From Christensenella hongkongensis (GTDB lineage Bacteria > Bacillota > Clostridia > Christensenellales > Christensenellaceae), in the NCBI RefSeq assembly GCF_000981035.1, contig NZ_LAYJ01000112.1, positions 273,927-337,926 of the forward strand: a DNA stretch of 64,000 bases, read 5' to 3'. The position numbers and the translations under genes were made by a program. Position 1 is the stretch's first letter; every line of letters begins with the position of its first letter. Shown here one piece after another: positions 1 through 8,039 of this stretch. Below the pieces are notes generated by a model that was not told the DNA's origin, searched no databases, and saw nothing but the letters and a program-made list of their open reading frames with translations.

Positions 1-1217
1 GTCATGCCGACCGTGCCAAAACTGGATACGACCTCGTATACCGTATCGGACAGGGAAATCGGCCGTTCATATTCGATCAGCGAAACAATGATGATTGCGA
101 TAAAAACAAACAGGATTCCAAGCGCTACAATTACAACCGAGCGTAATACGATCGCTTTGTTGATACGCCGCCCAAAGACGACAACGTCCTCGCGCCCGCG
201 GATAATGGACACGATAAACAAAAACATCAGCGCGACGGTAGTGGTTTTGATCCCACCGCCCGTTCCGGAAGGGGAAGCGCCGATAAACATATAGATCACA
301 GTCAGAATTTTGGAGGCGGGAGTAAGGTCGCTTTGCGGAACCGCCGCAAAACCGGCGGTGCGTGAAGATACCGAATGAAATAAAGCCCACGACGCTTTGT
401 CCTGTACGGGGACGTCCTCGCGCCCGAGCGTTTGGGGATTGTTGTGCTCAAAGAAGAGAAACAAAACAAAGCCGGCGGCAACAAGAAACAGGCTAACGCA
501 TAAAACCATTTTCGTATGCAGCTGGAAACGGTGGCGTTTGTCGCAAAGCTTCCTGTACAGGTCCAGAAGCACGTAGAAACCAATTCCGCCCAGCGACATC
601 GCGCTTATGGTTGCAATATAAATAACCGGATCGCCCAGAAAAGGCTGCATGCCGGTTCCCATACCAAAGACGTCGAAGCCGGAATTGCAAAATGACGATA
701 TTGCCTGGAAAATGCTGTAATAGAAGCCGCGGGATACGCCAAACATTGGAACGAACCGGCTGGAATAAGCAAGAAAAATACATAGCTCGATTACTGCGGT
801 CATAATGATGATGTCGCGCGTCATTTTGACAACGCCCTGCAGGCGTGAATTATCGGCGGCGTTTTGAGTCATGGAATTCTGGATCACAAGGCGGTCCCGC
901 AGCGTAAAGCGTTTGCCAATCGCCATATACAACAGTGAAGTCATCGTCATAAAACCGATCCCGCCCAGTTGTATCAGTACAAGGAGCGTTACCTGTCCAA
1001 AAAGGGACAGCGTCGCGCCGACAGGAAAAACGCTCAGGCCTGTTACGCAAACGGCGGAGGTTGCCGTAAAGAGCGCATCAAAAAAACGAAGGGGTTGCCC
1101 ATCTGCCGTTGCAATGGGAAGGGACAGCAAAAGCGCTCCAAACAGGATCATTCCACCAAAGCCAAACACGAGTATTTGCGCTGGGCTGATGCCGCGCCTT
1201 TTCAATATGTGAGCCAT
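1..1217 (-). CDS. TrkH/KtrB-family potassium transporter subunit (3' part outside window)
   Basis: This is an open frame of 405 codons on the minus strand that starts with ATG at 1217 and has no stop before the window edge, so the C-terminal part is missing. The protein begins MAHILKRRGISP and continues with hydrophobic segments typical of the Trk/Ktr/HKT K+ channel-like subunits. It has the selectivity-filter-like segments TSAVCVTGLS and, at the cut edge, SSFGTVGM. These proteins form the membrane pore that takes up K+ with a cytoplasmic RCK subunit (KtrA/TrkA). That partner is not upstream and may lie beyond the left edge. A GGAG ribosome site precedes the ATG. Confidence 0.9.
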   Translation of the reverse strand, partial: MAHILKRRGISPAQILVFGFGGMILFGALLLSLPIATADGQPLRFFDALFTATSAVCVTGLSVFPVGATLSLFGQVTLLVLIQLGGIGFMTMTSLLYMAIGKRFTLRDRLVIQNSMTQNAADNSRLQGVVKMTRDIIIMTAVIELCIFLAYSSRFVPMFGVSRGFYYSIFQAISSFCNSGFDVFGMGTGMQPFLGDPVIYIATISAMSLGGIGFYVLLDLYRKLCDKRHRFQLHTKMVLCVSLFLVAAGFVLFLFFEHNNPQTLGREDVPVQDKASWALFHSVSSRTAGFAAVPQSDLTPASKILTVIYMFIGASPSGTGGGIKTTTVALMFLFIVSIIRGREDVVVFGRRINKAIVLRSVVIVALGILFVFIAIIIVSLIEYERPISLSDTVYEVVSSFGTVGM

Positions 1218-1428
1218 AAAGCAGATTCTCCTAAAGCTGTAATCGTATCCATTATATCAGAATATAAAAAGATTTGTAGCTCAGGTACGCATTTCCTGTG
1301 AACGCACTGCCACAATCGATTCAGGGATGCTGTCCGTATGAAGCCATTTGACCGACAGGACTGCAAAAGAACAACAGTTATATGTAACATCAAAATCTTT
1401 TCATGAAACGGATTTATCCGGGCGGATA

Positions 1429-1457
1429 TTGACAAAAGAAAAAATAGCAAGTATGAT
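1429..1457 (+). promoter_or_regulatory. Sigma-A promoter of the AbrB-type gene
   Basis: A perfect -35 TTGACA (1429-1434), a 17-bp spacer and a -10 TATGAT (1452-1457) are visible. Transcription would start near 1464. This rules out the longer upstream reading frame and supports the ATG at 1510. Confidence 0.75.
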
Positions 1458-1485
1458 TAGTATGAAAAGTATAACTAGTATGAAA
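1450..1485 (+). repeat. Four tandem 9-bp repeats over the -10/start region
   Basis: Four imperfect head-to-tail copies of AGTATGAAA (AGTATGATT, AGTATGAAA, AGTATAACT, AGTATGAAA) run without gaps and overlap the -10 box. The arrangement suggests an operator, possibly for the AbrB-like protein encoded just downstream. That role is inferred from position only. Confidence 0.55.
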
Positions 1486-1509
1486 TGTGGGAAAGCGAGG
1501 AGAAGCGTT

Positions 1510-1764
1510 ATGTCACATACGGATGTAGAAACGCCGGACGGAAAATACATCGGCACGGTAAAGGTAGGAGAAAAAGGGCAGATCGTCATCCCAAAACAGG
1601 TGCGTGATATGTTTGATATCAAGCCGGGAGATACGATGCTGGTGCTTGCAGACGTCAAACAGGGAATTGCACTCGTTGGGAACGATATCTTCAGGGACTT
1701 TGCAGACGAAATACTGGGAGCGCAAAAGATGCCGTTTAAACAGGACACGCCGCAGGATGAGTAA
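1510..1764 (+). CDS. SpoVT/AbrB-type DNA-binding regulator
   Basis: This is an 84-residue protein with a swapped-hairpin AbrB domain at about residues 15-60. Its core, GTVKVGEKGQIVIPKQVRD followed by GDTMLVLAD, is the classic SpoVT_AbrB signature. Such proteins bind DNA as dimers or tetramers and act as transition-state regulators or antitoxins. The start at 1510 is chosen because GAGGAG lies 7 bp upstream and the promoter lies inside the longer reading frame. No toxin gene follows. Instead an ABC-2 transporter pair begins 26 bp downstream, so this is probably a local regulator of that transporter. Confidence 0.85.
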   Translation: MSHTDVETPDGKYIGTVKVGEKGQIVIPKQVRDMFDIKPGDTMLVLADVKQGIALVGNDIFRDFADEILGAQKMPFKQDTPQDE

Positions 1765-1790
1765 CCGGCGGATCAGAAAGGAAAGCATGT

Positions 1791-2627
1791 ATGGACTTGT
1801 TATCGGTTCGCGGTTTAGGGAAACAGTATCCGGGTTTTGAGCTTAAGGACGTTTCATTTGAGTTGCGGGAAGGCACGATTATGGGATTCATCGGACGAAA
1901 CGGCGCGGGCAAAACAACGACGCTTAAATCGCTGATCCACTTTGTCCATCCTGCGGAGGGCGAAATCCTGTTTTTTGGAAAGCGGTTTTCGGAACATGAA
2001 TACGAGATCAAACAAAGAATCGGATTTGTACTGGGGGGAATCAACTACTATCCAAAAAAGCGGTTAAGGACGATTACGGACGTCACCAAACGGTTTTACG
2101 ATAAATGGGACGATGCAGCGTATCGCCGGTATATGGAGCTTTTCGGCCTCGATGAAGCAAAACGGCCGGATGAGCTTTCAGAGGGGATGAAGGTAAAGTA
2201 CGCGCTTGTGCTTGCGCTCTCACACCATGCGGAAATTTTACTGCTGGACGAGCCGACGAGCGGACTTGATCCGGTATCCCGGGATGAGCTGCTTGATATT
2301 TTCCTTGAGCTTGTGGAGACAGAGAAGGTAAGTATCCTTTTTTCCACGCACATCACGACCGACCTGGAAAAGTGTGCCGACGATGTGACTTATATCAAAA
2401 AAGGCCAAATCGTCGCCAGTATGGAGATGGAGACATTTTTGAAGCAGTACAGGGTAGCGGAGTTTACAAGCCAGGCGCAGGACGTTGACAGGGATCGGCT
2501 CATCGGCTATAAACGCATCAAAAACGGCTTCAGCGCCCTTGTAAAAGCCGAAGACCTGCCAATAAAAGACGCGCAGCTGCGCGAAGCGGGCCTTGAGGAT
2601 ATCATGGTTCATATGGAGAGGGAGTGA
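1791..2627 (+). CDS. ABC-2 type transporter ATP-binding protein
   Basis: This is a 278-residue ATPase of the YtrB/CcmA-like export group. Walker A is GRNGAGKT (residues 35-42), the signature is LSEGM, Walker B is LLLDEPTSGLDP and the switch histidine is in STHITTD. The C-terminal 70 residues form a regulatory tail common in this family. It follows the AbrB-like regulator and overlaps the next gene by 4 bp, so the two transporter genes are translationally coupled. Small GntR- or AbrB-linked exporters of this type often respond to cell-envelope stress or antimicrobials. The substrate here is unknown. Confidence 0.9.
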   Translation: MDLLSVRGLGKQYPGFELKDVSFELREGTIMGFIGRNGAGKTTTLKSLIHFVHPAEGEILFFGKRFSEHEYEIKQRIGFVLGGINYYPKKRLRTITDVTKRFYDKWDDAAYRRYMELFGLDEAKRPDELSEGMKVKYALVLALSHHAEILLLDEPTSGLDPVSRDELLDIFLELVETEKVSILFSTHITTDLEKCADDVTYIKKGQIVASMEMETFLKQYRVAEFTSQAQDVDRDRLIGYKRIKNGFSALVKAEDLPIKDAQLREAGLEDIMVHMERE

Positions 2628-3280
2628 AGGATATGAAAAACCTGATTATGAAAGAATTGCGTTTGGCCATGCAGCCTCCCGCGCTCCTTTTCCTGGCTCT
2701 TTCCGCATTGATCCTGATTCCTTCCTATCCGGGCTATATTGTGTTTTTTTATACCTGCCTTGGTATTTTCTTTATTTGTATGCTGGGCAGGGAAAACAAG
2801 GACATCTACTATACCATGCTGCTGCCCGTTCCCAAGCGGAGCGTTGTGGGGGCAAGGTTTTTTACAGTAGTGCTGTTAGAGCTTGCTCAGCTGGCGATTG
2901 CGGCGCCGTTTGCAGCCATACGCGGGGAGGTCGCCGGGGAAATACCGCTTATGGGCATGGATGCGAATGCAGCCTTTTTTGGTTTTTCATTTGTGATGTT
3001 TGGGATATTTAACCTGGTTTTTCTCACTGGCTATTATAAGGATACCAATAAGGTGGGGGTGCCGTTTTTGTGGGGGTGCGTCGCAACCGGAGTGTTTATC
3101 GTGGTCGCGGAGGCAGCGGCGTATGCCGTCCCATTCGTGCGGGATACGCTTAACGTGAATACGCCGGAAAATCTTGCGGCACAGTTTGCGACGCTTGCGG
3201 TTGGCGTTGCGGTGTATGCGCTGCTTACGCTGGCGGCTTACAAAAAATCTGTAAAGTCGTTTGAGTTGCTCGATCTGTAA
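2624..3280 (+). CDS. ABC-2 type transporter permease
   Basis: This is a 218-residue integral membrane protein with about six hydrophobic segments, of the ABC-2 family related to PF13346 permeases. It partners with the ATPase directly upstream. Translation starts at GTG 2624, inside the GTGA overlap with the upstream stop. An in-frame ATG at 2633 with GAAGG in front is a plausible alternative and would shorten it by three residues. The gene ends just before an intrinsic terminator. Export of a lipid, peptide or drug is possible but not shown by sequence. Confidence 0.85.
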   Translation: MKDMKNLIMKELRLAMQPPALLFLALSALILIPSYPGYIVFFYTCLGIFFICMLGRENKDIYYTMLLPVPKRSVVGARFFTVVLLELAQLAIAAPFAAIRGEVAGEIPLMGMDANAAFFGFSFVMFGIFNLVFLTGYYKDTNKVGVPFLWGCVATGVFIVVAEAAAYAVPFVRDTLNVNTPENLAAQFATLAVGVAVYALLTLAAYKKSVKSFELLDL

Positions 3281-3295
3281 TTTCAGGAATGCCGG

Positions 3296-3331
3296 AAAAC
3301 GCCCGCGCGTAAAAGACGTGGGCGTTTTTTT
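3296..3331 (+). terminator. Intrinsic terminator after the ABC-2 operon
   Basis: Arms AAACGCCC and GGGCGTTT enclose a short GC-rich loop and are followed by a run of seven T. Confidence 0.8.
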
Positions 3332-3619
3332 GACAGAAGAAACGTGGTATTGCAGAAGGAAAGATCAGAAAACGGTATATAATTAAATCATTTAAAAAAG
3401 TTTTGCCAAATCTATGGACAAGCCATATTATTTATAGTAGGATAAAGCTATCCACAGAAATACTGATTCGGGTTATCAAAGTTCCCCGGATGGTTGCGCA
3501 AGTAACATTTGCAGGGAACTGGTATGCAGCAAATATTTTTATGCGCATAGCGTGCGCTATCATTTATATAATATGCTGAAAAAAACATATTTTGAAACAG
3601 CATACAGAAGAGAGAAAAA
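3332..3619. other. Intergenic region upstream of the ROK regulator
   Basis: There is no gene here. A perfect dyad ATAGCG-TG-CGCTAT lies at 3547-3560, just before a TATAAT-like box (3567-3572), which could be an operator/promoter for the ROK gene. A small hairpin GGATA-AAGC-TATCC lies near 3440. No convincing -35 box was found. Confidence 0.4.
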
Positions 3620-4828
3620 ATGGCGTCGAAAAACATCAACAGTGCAAAAATGAAGGAAAATAATATACAGCTTGTCTTTGATGCGATCCGCGAGAATGAA
3701 AAAATATCGAGGAAGGATCTTGCCAGAAAGCTGGGGTTGACTTCCGCGACGATTACCAATATTGTGAATCACCTGTTGCGGGAGAATTATCTCGTGGAAA
3801 GCGGCCTGGAGGAATCGAGCGGAGGAAGGAAGCCGATATTGCTTTCTCTGAATAAAGCGGCGCATTACCTGATTGGAATAGAGCTTAGCTCTGTGCGTAT
3901 CAACTGTGTACTCACGGATTTCAGGGCAAATATTATTGGAGAAATCCATTTGGATATTGACGCAGCTGCAGGCAAAGATGTGATTATCGAACAAATAATC
4001 CATGTACTGGAATCGATTATTGCTGAAAATGGTCTTCATCGGGAGCAGGTAATCGGCATTGGGCTCATAACGCCGGGGCCATGTGACTTTGAAAAGAACC
4101 TGATTATCAATCCGCCTAACCTTCCGGGCTGGCACAATGTGCCCATCAAGCAGATCGTCGAAGAGCGTATTGGCATTCCGGTTGAGTTTGAAAAGGAAAC
4201 GGCTGCCGCGGCAATGTGCGAGTATTGGTTTGGGCAGGCAAAGGATTCAAAATGTCTGTTTTTGTGCAGCGTCATGCAAAGCGGCATTGGCAGCAGCGTG
4301 CTGATCGACGGGAAAATATTTCATGGATTTTGCAGTGGCTCAGGCGAAATCGGGCATATGATGGTTGATATGAACGGGCCGCAGTGCGCCTGCGGAAATT
4401 ATGGCTGCCTGGAAGCGCTTGCCGATGGAAAAGCGCTTGTGCGTTCCGTAAGGCAAAAGCTGAAAACGGACGCGGCGTTTTGCCGCGAATACGGCGTCGA
4501 AGAGGTCGACGCACTGGAGCTGGAAGACGTATGCGCGCGCGCGGAGGACGGCGAGCGCCTCTTTGCGGAGGAAGTTGCTGCCTGTGCGAAATATGTGGGA
4601 ATCGCATTGTGCAATATTATCGTTGCCCTGAGCCCGGATACAATTATATTGACAGGCGCGCTTGCAGATCATTCCCCGTTTTTCATGAGAGAGCTGAAAC
4701 AGTTTATCAAGGGGAGAACCTATCCGCAGCACACAGAAAAAATCAATATTTACCATTCGTCCTTTGGGCGGAATATTGATGCGCTGGGTGGCGTGGCATT
4801 GGTGTTTGAACGTATTTTTAAAAGCTGA
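3620..4828 (+). CDS. ROK-family transcriptional regulator (NagC/XylR type)
   Basis: This is a 402-residue protein with an N-terminal winged helix (about residues 15-75, RKDLARKLGLTSATITNIVNHLL) fused to a ROK sugar-kinase-like domain. The zinc-binding ROK motif CACGNYGCLEA and the preceding GEIGHMMVD are present, as is the ITPGP loop. Proteins of this kind are repressors that bind a sugar or sugar phosphate. The gene is followed within 5 bp by a perfect 23-bp inverted repeat and then by the UroD-like gene, which is the most likely target along with itself. Confidence 0.92.
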   Translation: MASKNINSAKMKENNIQLVFDAIRENEKISRKDLARKLGLTSATITNIVNHLLRENYLVESGLEESSGGRKPILLSLNKAAHYLIGIELSSVRINCVLTDFRANIIGEIHLDIDAAAGKDVIIEQIIHVLESIIAENGLHREQVIGIGLITPGPCDFEKNLIINPPNLPGWHNVPIKQIVEERIGIPVEFEKETAAAAMCEYWFGQAKDSKCLFLCSVMQSGIGSSVLIDGKIFHGFCSGSGEIGHMMVDMNGPQCACGNYGCLEALADGKALVRSVRQKLKTDAAFCREYGVEEVDALELEDVCARAEDGERLFAEEVAACAKYVGIALCNIIVALSPDTIILTGALADHSPFFMRELKQFIKGRTYPQHTEKINIYHSSFGRNIDALGGVALVFERIFKS

Positions 4829-4832
4829 TTCA

Positions 4833-4881
4833 TTTTATACGCACTAACTTAATTTAATAAATTAAGTTAGTGCGTATAAAA
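4833..4881. repeat. Perfect 23-bp inverted repeat with 3-nt centre
   Basis: The arms at 4833-4855 and 4859-4881 are exact reverse complements around AAT. The outer part reads TTTTATACGCACTAACTT and the inner part is AT-rich. It lacks the GC-rich stem and T-run of a terminator. Its position between a ROK repressor gene and the next gene, and the resemblance of the inner half to other ROK operators (TTA..TTT/AAA..TAA), suggest an operator. A double-duty terminator or a mobile-element remnant remains possible. Confidence 0.75.
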
Positions 4882-5020
4882 CACTGTCAGTGATAGAACC
4901 CAGCACAACGGGGATTTGCCCGAAGGGCAGGAGAGCTACCCGGGGATGGCAGTATTGGTAAATGTTGCTTTTGCAACCATTTCGCAGGATGCAATCAATT
5001 TAATAATGGGTTAATAAAAG
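4882..5020 (+). ncRNA. Possible structured 5' leader of the UroD-like gene
   Basis: Several complementary segments are packed together: TGCCC-GAA-GGGCA (about 4917-4929), GTTGC-TTTT-GCAAC (about 4964-4977), and a possible closing helix between ACTGTCA (4883-4889) and TGGCAGT (4947-4953). A segment GGGCAGGAGAGCTACC resembles the B12 box of cobalamin riboswitches. The other conserved riboswitch elements are not evident, so this is only a candidate structured RNA. Confidence 0.3.
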
Positions 5021-5029
5021 GAGGAGAAA

Positions 5030-6103
5030 ATGGAAAAAATGAACTCGTGGCAAAGATGTATGGCGGCTATGAATTTTGAAATGCCGGACAGGATCCCGGT
5101 TGTACCGCAGGCGTTTTTGGTGGCATGCCGTACGGCGGGCTATCAAATCGGACAAATCAACAAGGATGGAAAACTGATCGCGCAGACACATCTTGTGAGC
5201 CAGGAAAAATTTGGTTATGATGGAATCGTTGTTGATGTGGACGATGCGACGCTCGCTGAAGCATGCGGCGCAAAGGTGCAGTTCCGTGAGGATGATGTAG
5301 CTGTTGTGGATGAGTCGGAGCCTCTTCTGAAAAGCCTGAAGGATGTGGAGAACCTTGAATTGCCCGATCCGCTAAAGGATGGAAGACTGCCCGTATGGCT
5401 GGAGGCAACGCAGATTTTGCGGCAGAAGCTTGGCGGTGAGGTCTTTATTATGGGCCGGGCAGACCAGGGGCCCTTCGACCTTGCGTGCCTTCTTCGCGGG
5501 GCGCAAAATTTTTTGATGGATCTTTTGACCGAGGATCCGAAGGATGTCTACAAGGTGCTGGAATATTGCCGGAATGCGGCGATCAGGTTTGCTAAAGCGC
5601 AGAAGGATGCAGGCGCTGACGCGACCTCTATTGGCGAGGCATATGCGGGGCCGAATCTTATTTCACCTGATATGTACCATGATTTTGCGTTTGAGCATGA
5701 GAAGATTATGGCGCAGGAGGTTCAGGATTATGGAATCCCGCTGTCCCTGCATATTTGCGGGGACGCGTCCAACATCATTGACGAGATGGCGAATACCGGC
5801 TCGCAAATCATTGAGGTGGACTGGAAGGTGGATATGGGCAGGGCAAAAAAAATCGTTGGAAACCGCGCTGTCCTTATGGGCAACGTAGATCCGTCCGATC
5901 CCCTCGTATGGGGTACGCCGGAGCAGGTGCGTGAAAAGGCAAAGAATATTATTGAACAGACGGGCGGCATGGGGGTATTTTTGAGCTCCGGCTGCGCGAT
6001 GGGGTACAACACGCCGGATGAGAATATGATGGCGCTTATTCAGTCGGCCGCCGATTATGGCACGGCGGAGCAGCTTGCAGAATATCAGAGGAGGCTGGAT
6101 TAG
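5030..6103 (+). CDS. Uroporphyrinogen decarboxylase-family protein (MtaA/CmuA-like methyltransferase)
   Basis: This 357-residue TIM-barrel protein belongs to the UroD superfamily, subgroup of corrinoid methyltransferases such as MtaA, MtbA and CmuA. The zinc site of that subgroup is visible as His241-x-Cys243 (HICGD) and Cys322 (SSGCAM). That argues against true UroD, whose active site differs. Such enzymes move methyl groups from a corrinoid protein to coenzyme M, tetrahydrofolate or another acceptor. No corrinoid protein gene lies beside it. A strong AGGAGG-like site precedes the ATG. Control by the upstream ROK protein is likely. Confidence 0.85.
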   Translation: MEKMNSWQRCMAAMNFEMPDRIPVVPQAFLVACRTAGYQIGQINKDGKLIAQTHLVSQEKFGYDGIVVDVDDATLAEACGAKVQFREDDVAVVDESEPLLKSLKDVENLELPDPLKDGRLPVWLEATQILRQKLGGEVFIMGRADQGPFDLACLLRGAQNFLMDLLTEDPKDVYKVLEYCRNAAIRFAKAQKDAGADATSIGEAYAGPNLISPDMYHDFAFEHEKIMAQEVQDYGIPLSLHICGDASNIIDEMANTGSQIIEVDWKVDMGRAKKIVGNRAVLMGNVDPSDPLVWGTPEQVREKAKNIIEQTGGMGVFLSSGCAMGYNTPDENMMALIQSAADYGTAEQLAEYQRRLD

Positions 6104-6164
6104 CAGAGAATACAATTTCCGTGCCTTTGCAAGAACACAGACACAGCAGGTACAGGACAATATA

Positions 6165-6199
6165 AAAAACTCCCTGCGTGAAAAACGCAGGGAGTTTTT
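6165..6199. terminator. Bidirectional intrinsic terminator
   Basis: A 15-bp stem (AAAAACTCCCTGCGT and its complement) with a GAAAA loop and T-runs on both strands separates the convergent UroD-like and NYN genes. Confidence 0.9.
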
Positions 6200-6200
6200 G

Positions 6201-7007
6201 CTACGATTGAATACGTACCGAATTGGCCTTTGTCCGCTTTGGTTTTTCTTTGATGCGGATAAACTGGTGCGTTACATGTGGATTTGACGTGGGCCGCGGC
6301 TCTACGTCAAACTGCCGCAACGATTTTACAAGCTGGGTGAGCTTTGCAAACCCATAGTTACGCGAGTCAAAATCCGGATACCGTTTATTCAGCAAATTTC
6401 CGACTGCGCCAAGGAAGGCCCAGCCGTCGTCGTCAGAAATGTCGTTGACGATCGCCTTGATTGCACGTGTGAGCTGCGTTTTACTCGCCATGGAAGACTT
6501 TGTCCCAACCTTTTCGTTTTCCGCCGTCGCTTCGGCTTCTGCGGCAGCTTCTGCGGCTTCGCCGTTTGTACTGGAGGCAAGCACCTCCAGGTATTTAAAT
6601 ATTTCACATGCCGCAATGAAGGGCGCGGGCGTTTTCCGTTCGCCCATACCCATCACAAACATTCCCGCCTCGCGCAGGCGTGCGGCGAGCCTTGTAAAGT
6701 CGCTGTCGCTTGATACGATGCAGAAACCGTCCACATTTCCGGAATACAGGATGTCCATCGCATCGATGATAAGCGCCGAATCAGTCGCGTTTTTCCCCTT
6801 GGTATAGCTGTATTGCTGGATTGGCGCAATCGAATAGTTCAAAAGCACCTTTTTCCAGGCGGTGTTGTGCGTGGTCGTCCAATCCCCATAGATGCGTTTG
6901 TAGGTCGGCGTTCCATAATTGGATATCTCGTCAAAAATAAACGGGATATATTTATCGGATACATTATCCGCGTCGATCAATATCGCAATCCTTTTATCAT
7001 TTTCCAT
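6201..7007 (-). CDS. NYN-domain (LabA/DUF88) protein with C-terminal LOTUS/OST-HTH domain
   Basis: This is a 268-residue protein. Residues 1-140 form a NYN/PIN-like nuclease domain with the acidic residues of LIDADN near the start, the TDSALIIDAM segment and SSDSDF. A low-complexity Ala/Glu linker (about 145-170) joins it to an OST-HTH/LOTUS fold (about 175-255, ending FDVEPRP..HQFIRI). NYN domains are predicted RNases, and LOTUS domains bind RNA, often G-quadruplex RNA. The gene stands alone with its own -10 (TATAAT complement at 7038-7043). A role in RNA turnover is inferred. Confidence 0.88.
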   Translation of the reverse strand: MENDKRIAILIDADNVSDKYIPFIFDEISNYGTPTYKRIYGDWTTTHNTAWKKVLLNYSIAPIQQYSYTKGKNATDSALIIDAMDILYSGNVDGFCIVSSDSDFTRLAARLREAGMFVMGMGERKTPAPFIAACEIFKYLEVLASSTNGEAAEAAAEAEATAENEKVGTKSSMASKTQLTRAIKAIVNDISDDDGWAFLGAVGNLLNKRYPDFDSRNYGFAKLTQLVKSLRQFDVEPRPTSNPHVTHQFIRIKEKPKRTKANSVRIQS

Positions 7008-7073
7008 AAAAATCTTCTTTCTACCTTTATTGATTTCATTATAACATAAATAGTGCAGATTAAAAAACAGACT

Positions 7074-7508
7074 TCACAGGCCGCTTGAATCCACGGCCTG
7101 CTCCCTGTTTTCAAATTCGTGAATCATATCTTCTATTGTCGTTTGCTCCAAAAGCCGCATGATCGTATCGTCGATTTTGTTCCATACGTTTTCCGTGAGA
7201 AAGGCGCGCAGCGCAGTATCGTTTCCCGCGTCGCCGTCTGTGAGGGACATACTTCCTTCGAGCGCCGTGAGGATCATTTTCATGGTGATTTTATCTGCGG
7301 GCAGCGCGGGCTTATAGCCGCCCTGTGAGCCTGCGATGCTCGATACCAGCCCCGCCTTTTTAAGTGAGGAGAAGATGCCCTCCAGATATCGGAGGGAAAG
7401 CGCCTGCCGCTGTGCGATGCTTGAGAGGGAAATATAATCGTCTGCGGCGTTCATCGAAAGATCGATCATAGCGCGCAGGCCGTATCTTCCCTTTGTCGAT
7501 ATCTTCAT
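7074..7508 (-). CDS. Rrf2-family transcriptional regulator without cysteine cluster
   Basis: This is a 144-residue protein starting MKISTKGRYGLRAMIDLS, the hallmark N-terminus of the Rrf2 winged-helix family. The recognition helix region SLRYLEGIFSSLKKAGLV and the wing GSQGGYKPA are clear. The Fe-S cysteines of IscR are absent, which fits the CymR-like (cysteine metabolism) or other non-Fe-S subgroup. Its start codon overlaps the stop of the second Rrf2 gene, so the two are co-transcribed and divergent from metY-cysK. CymR-like control of sulfur genes is therefore likely. Confidence 0.88.
   Translation of the reverse strand: MKISTKGRYGLRAMIDLSMNAADDYISLSSIAQRQALSLRYLEGIFSSLKKAGLVSSIAGSQGGYKPALPADKITMKMILTALEGSMSLTDGDAGNDTALRAFLTENVWNKIDDTIMRLLEQTTIEDMIHEFENREQAVDSSGL
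7077..7100 (-). terminator. Possible terminator overlapping the Rrf2 gene end
   Basis: On the minus strand, CAGGCCG and CGGCCTG form a stem across the last codons, followed nine bases later by TTTTTT. The spacing to the T-run is longer than usual. Confidence 0.4.
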
Positions 7509-7936
7509 GCCGTGCCTCCTCCTTTTACGAATGCCGTACCAAGATCATACAATGTGAGACTGTCAAGGATTGCGTTTATCTCATCAGACATCGTAACCCA
7601 CAGCCAGCGTGTCACGCATTGGTCGCGTACGGGGCTTTCACATGCGGAAAGGTCGCTGACGCACGCAACCGGCACAAGACAACCCTCTATAGCCCGTACA
7701 ACCATGCCCGCAGTAATATCCTGCGCGTCGCTGCCAAGCAGGAAGCCTCCGCTTTTCCCGCGAATGGTTTTCAGAAGGCCCTTTTTGCGAAGGGCAAAAA
7801 AAATCTGTTCCAGATATCCTTCTGAAATTCCCGTTTTTTCTGAAATCTGTTTGATGCTGATGGGCGTTCCTTCCGGGGAAACAGACATATATACCAGCGC
7901 CTCGAGCGCATACCTGCTTTTGGTGGAAAGCTTCAT
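7505..7936 (-). CDS. Rrf2-family regulator with IscR-like cysteine cluster
   Basis: This is a 143-residue protein starting MKLSTKSRYALEALVYMS. The start at 7936 is chosen because GGGAAGG lies just upstream, and the longer frame adds an unconserved Arg-rich extension. The Rrf2 winged helix is followed by Cys86, Cys92, Cys99 and Cys107 (CLVPVAC..SAC..DQC), spaced much like the [2Fe-2S] ligands of IscR. It may therefore sense iron-sulfur or redox state. It is the first gene of a two-gene Rrf2 operon and faces metY across the shared dyad region. Confidence 0.88.
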   Translation of the reverse strand: MKLSTKSRYALEALVYMSVSPEGTPISIKQISEKTGISEGYLEQIFFALRKKGLLKTIRGKSGGFLLGSDAQDITAGMVVRAIEGCLVPVACVSDLSACESPVRDQCVTRWLWVTMSDEINAILDSLTLYDLGTAFVKGGGTA

Positions 7937-8039
7937 TGCCAATCCTTCCCGCCGCTTTTTAAAAGAGCGGCAACTCATCCTGTCAAATAGTAGTTAATTT
8001 TATTGTAAGAGTATTTCGCAAAAAAATCAATAATAATAT

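Noticed and set aside
1348..1509. Longer start for the AbrB-like gene
   Set aside because: The promoter and tandem repeats fall inside this part, and a proper ribosome site lies just before 1510.
1510..3280. AbrB-type antitoxin of a toxin-antitoxin pair
   Set aside because: The following genes encode an ABC transporter, not a toxin.
4882..5020. Definite cobalamin riboswitch
   Set aside because: Only a weak B12-box-like piece is present. The other conserved segments are not seen, so it is reported only as a possible structured leader.
5030..6103. True uroporphyrinogen decarboxylase of heme synthesis
   Set aside because: The HxC..C zinc site and the lack of heme genes nearby point to the methyltransferase branch.
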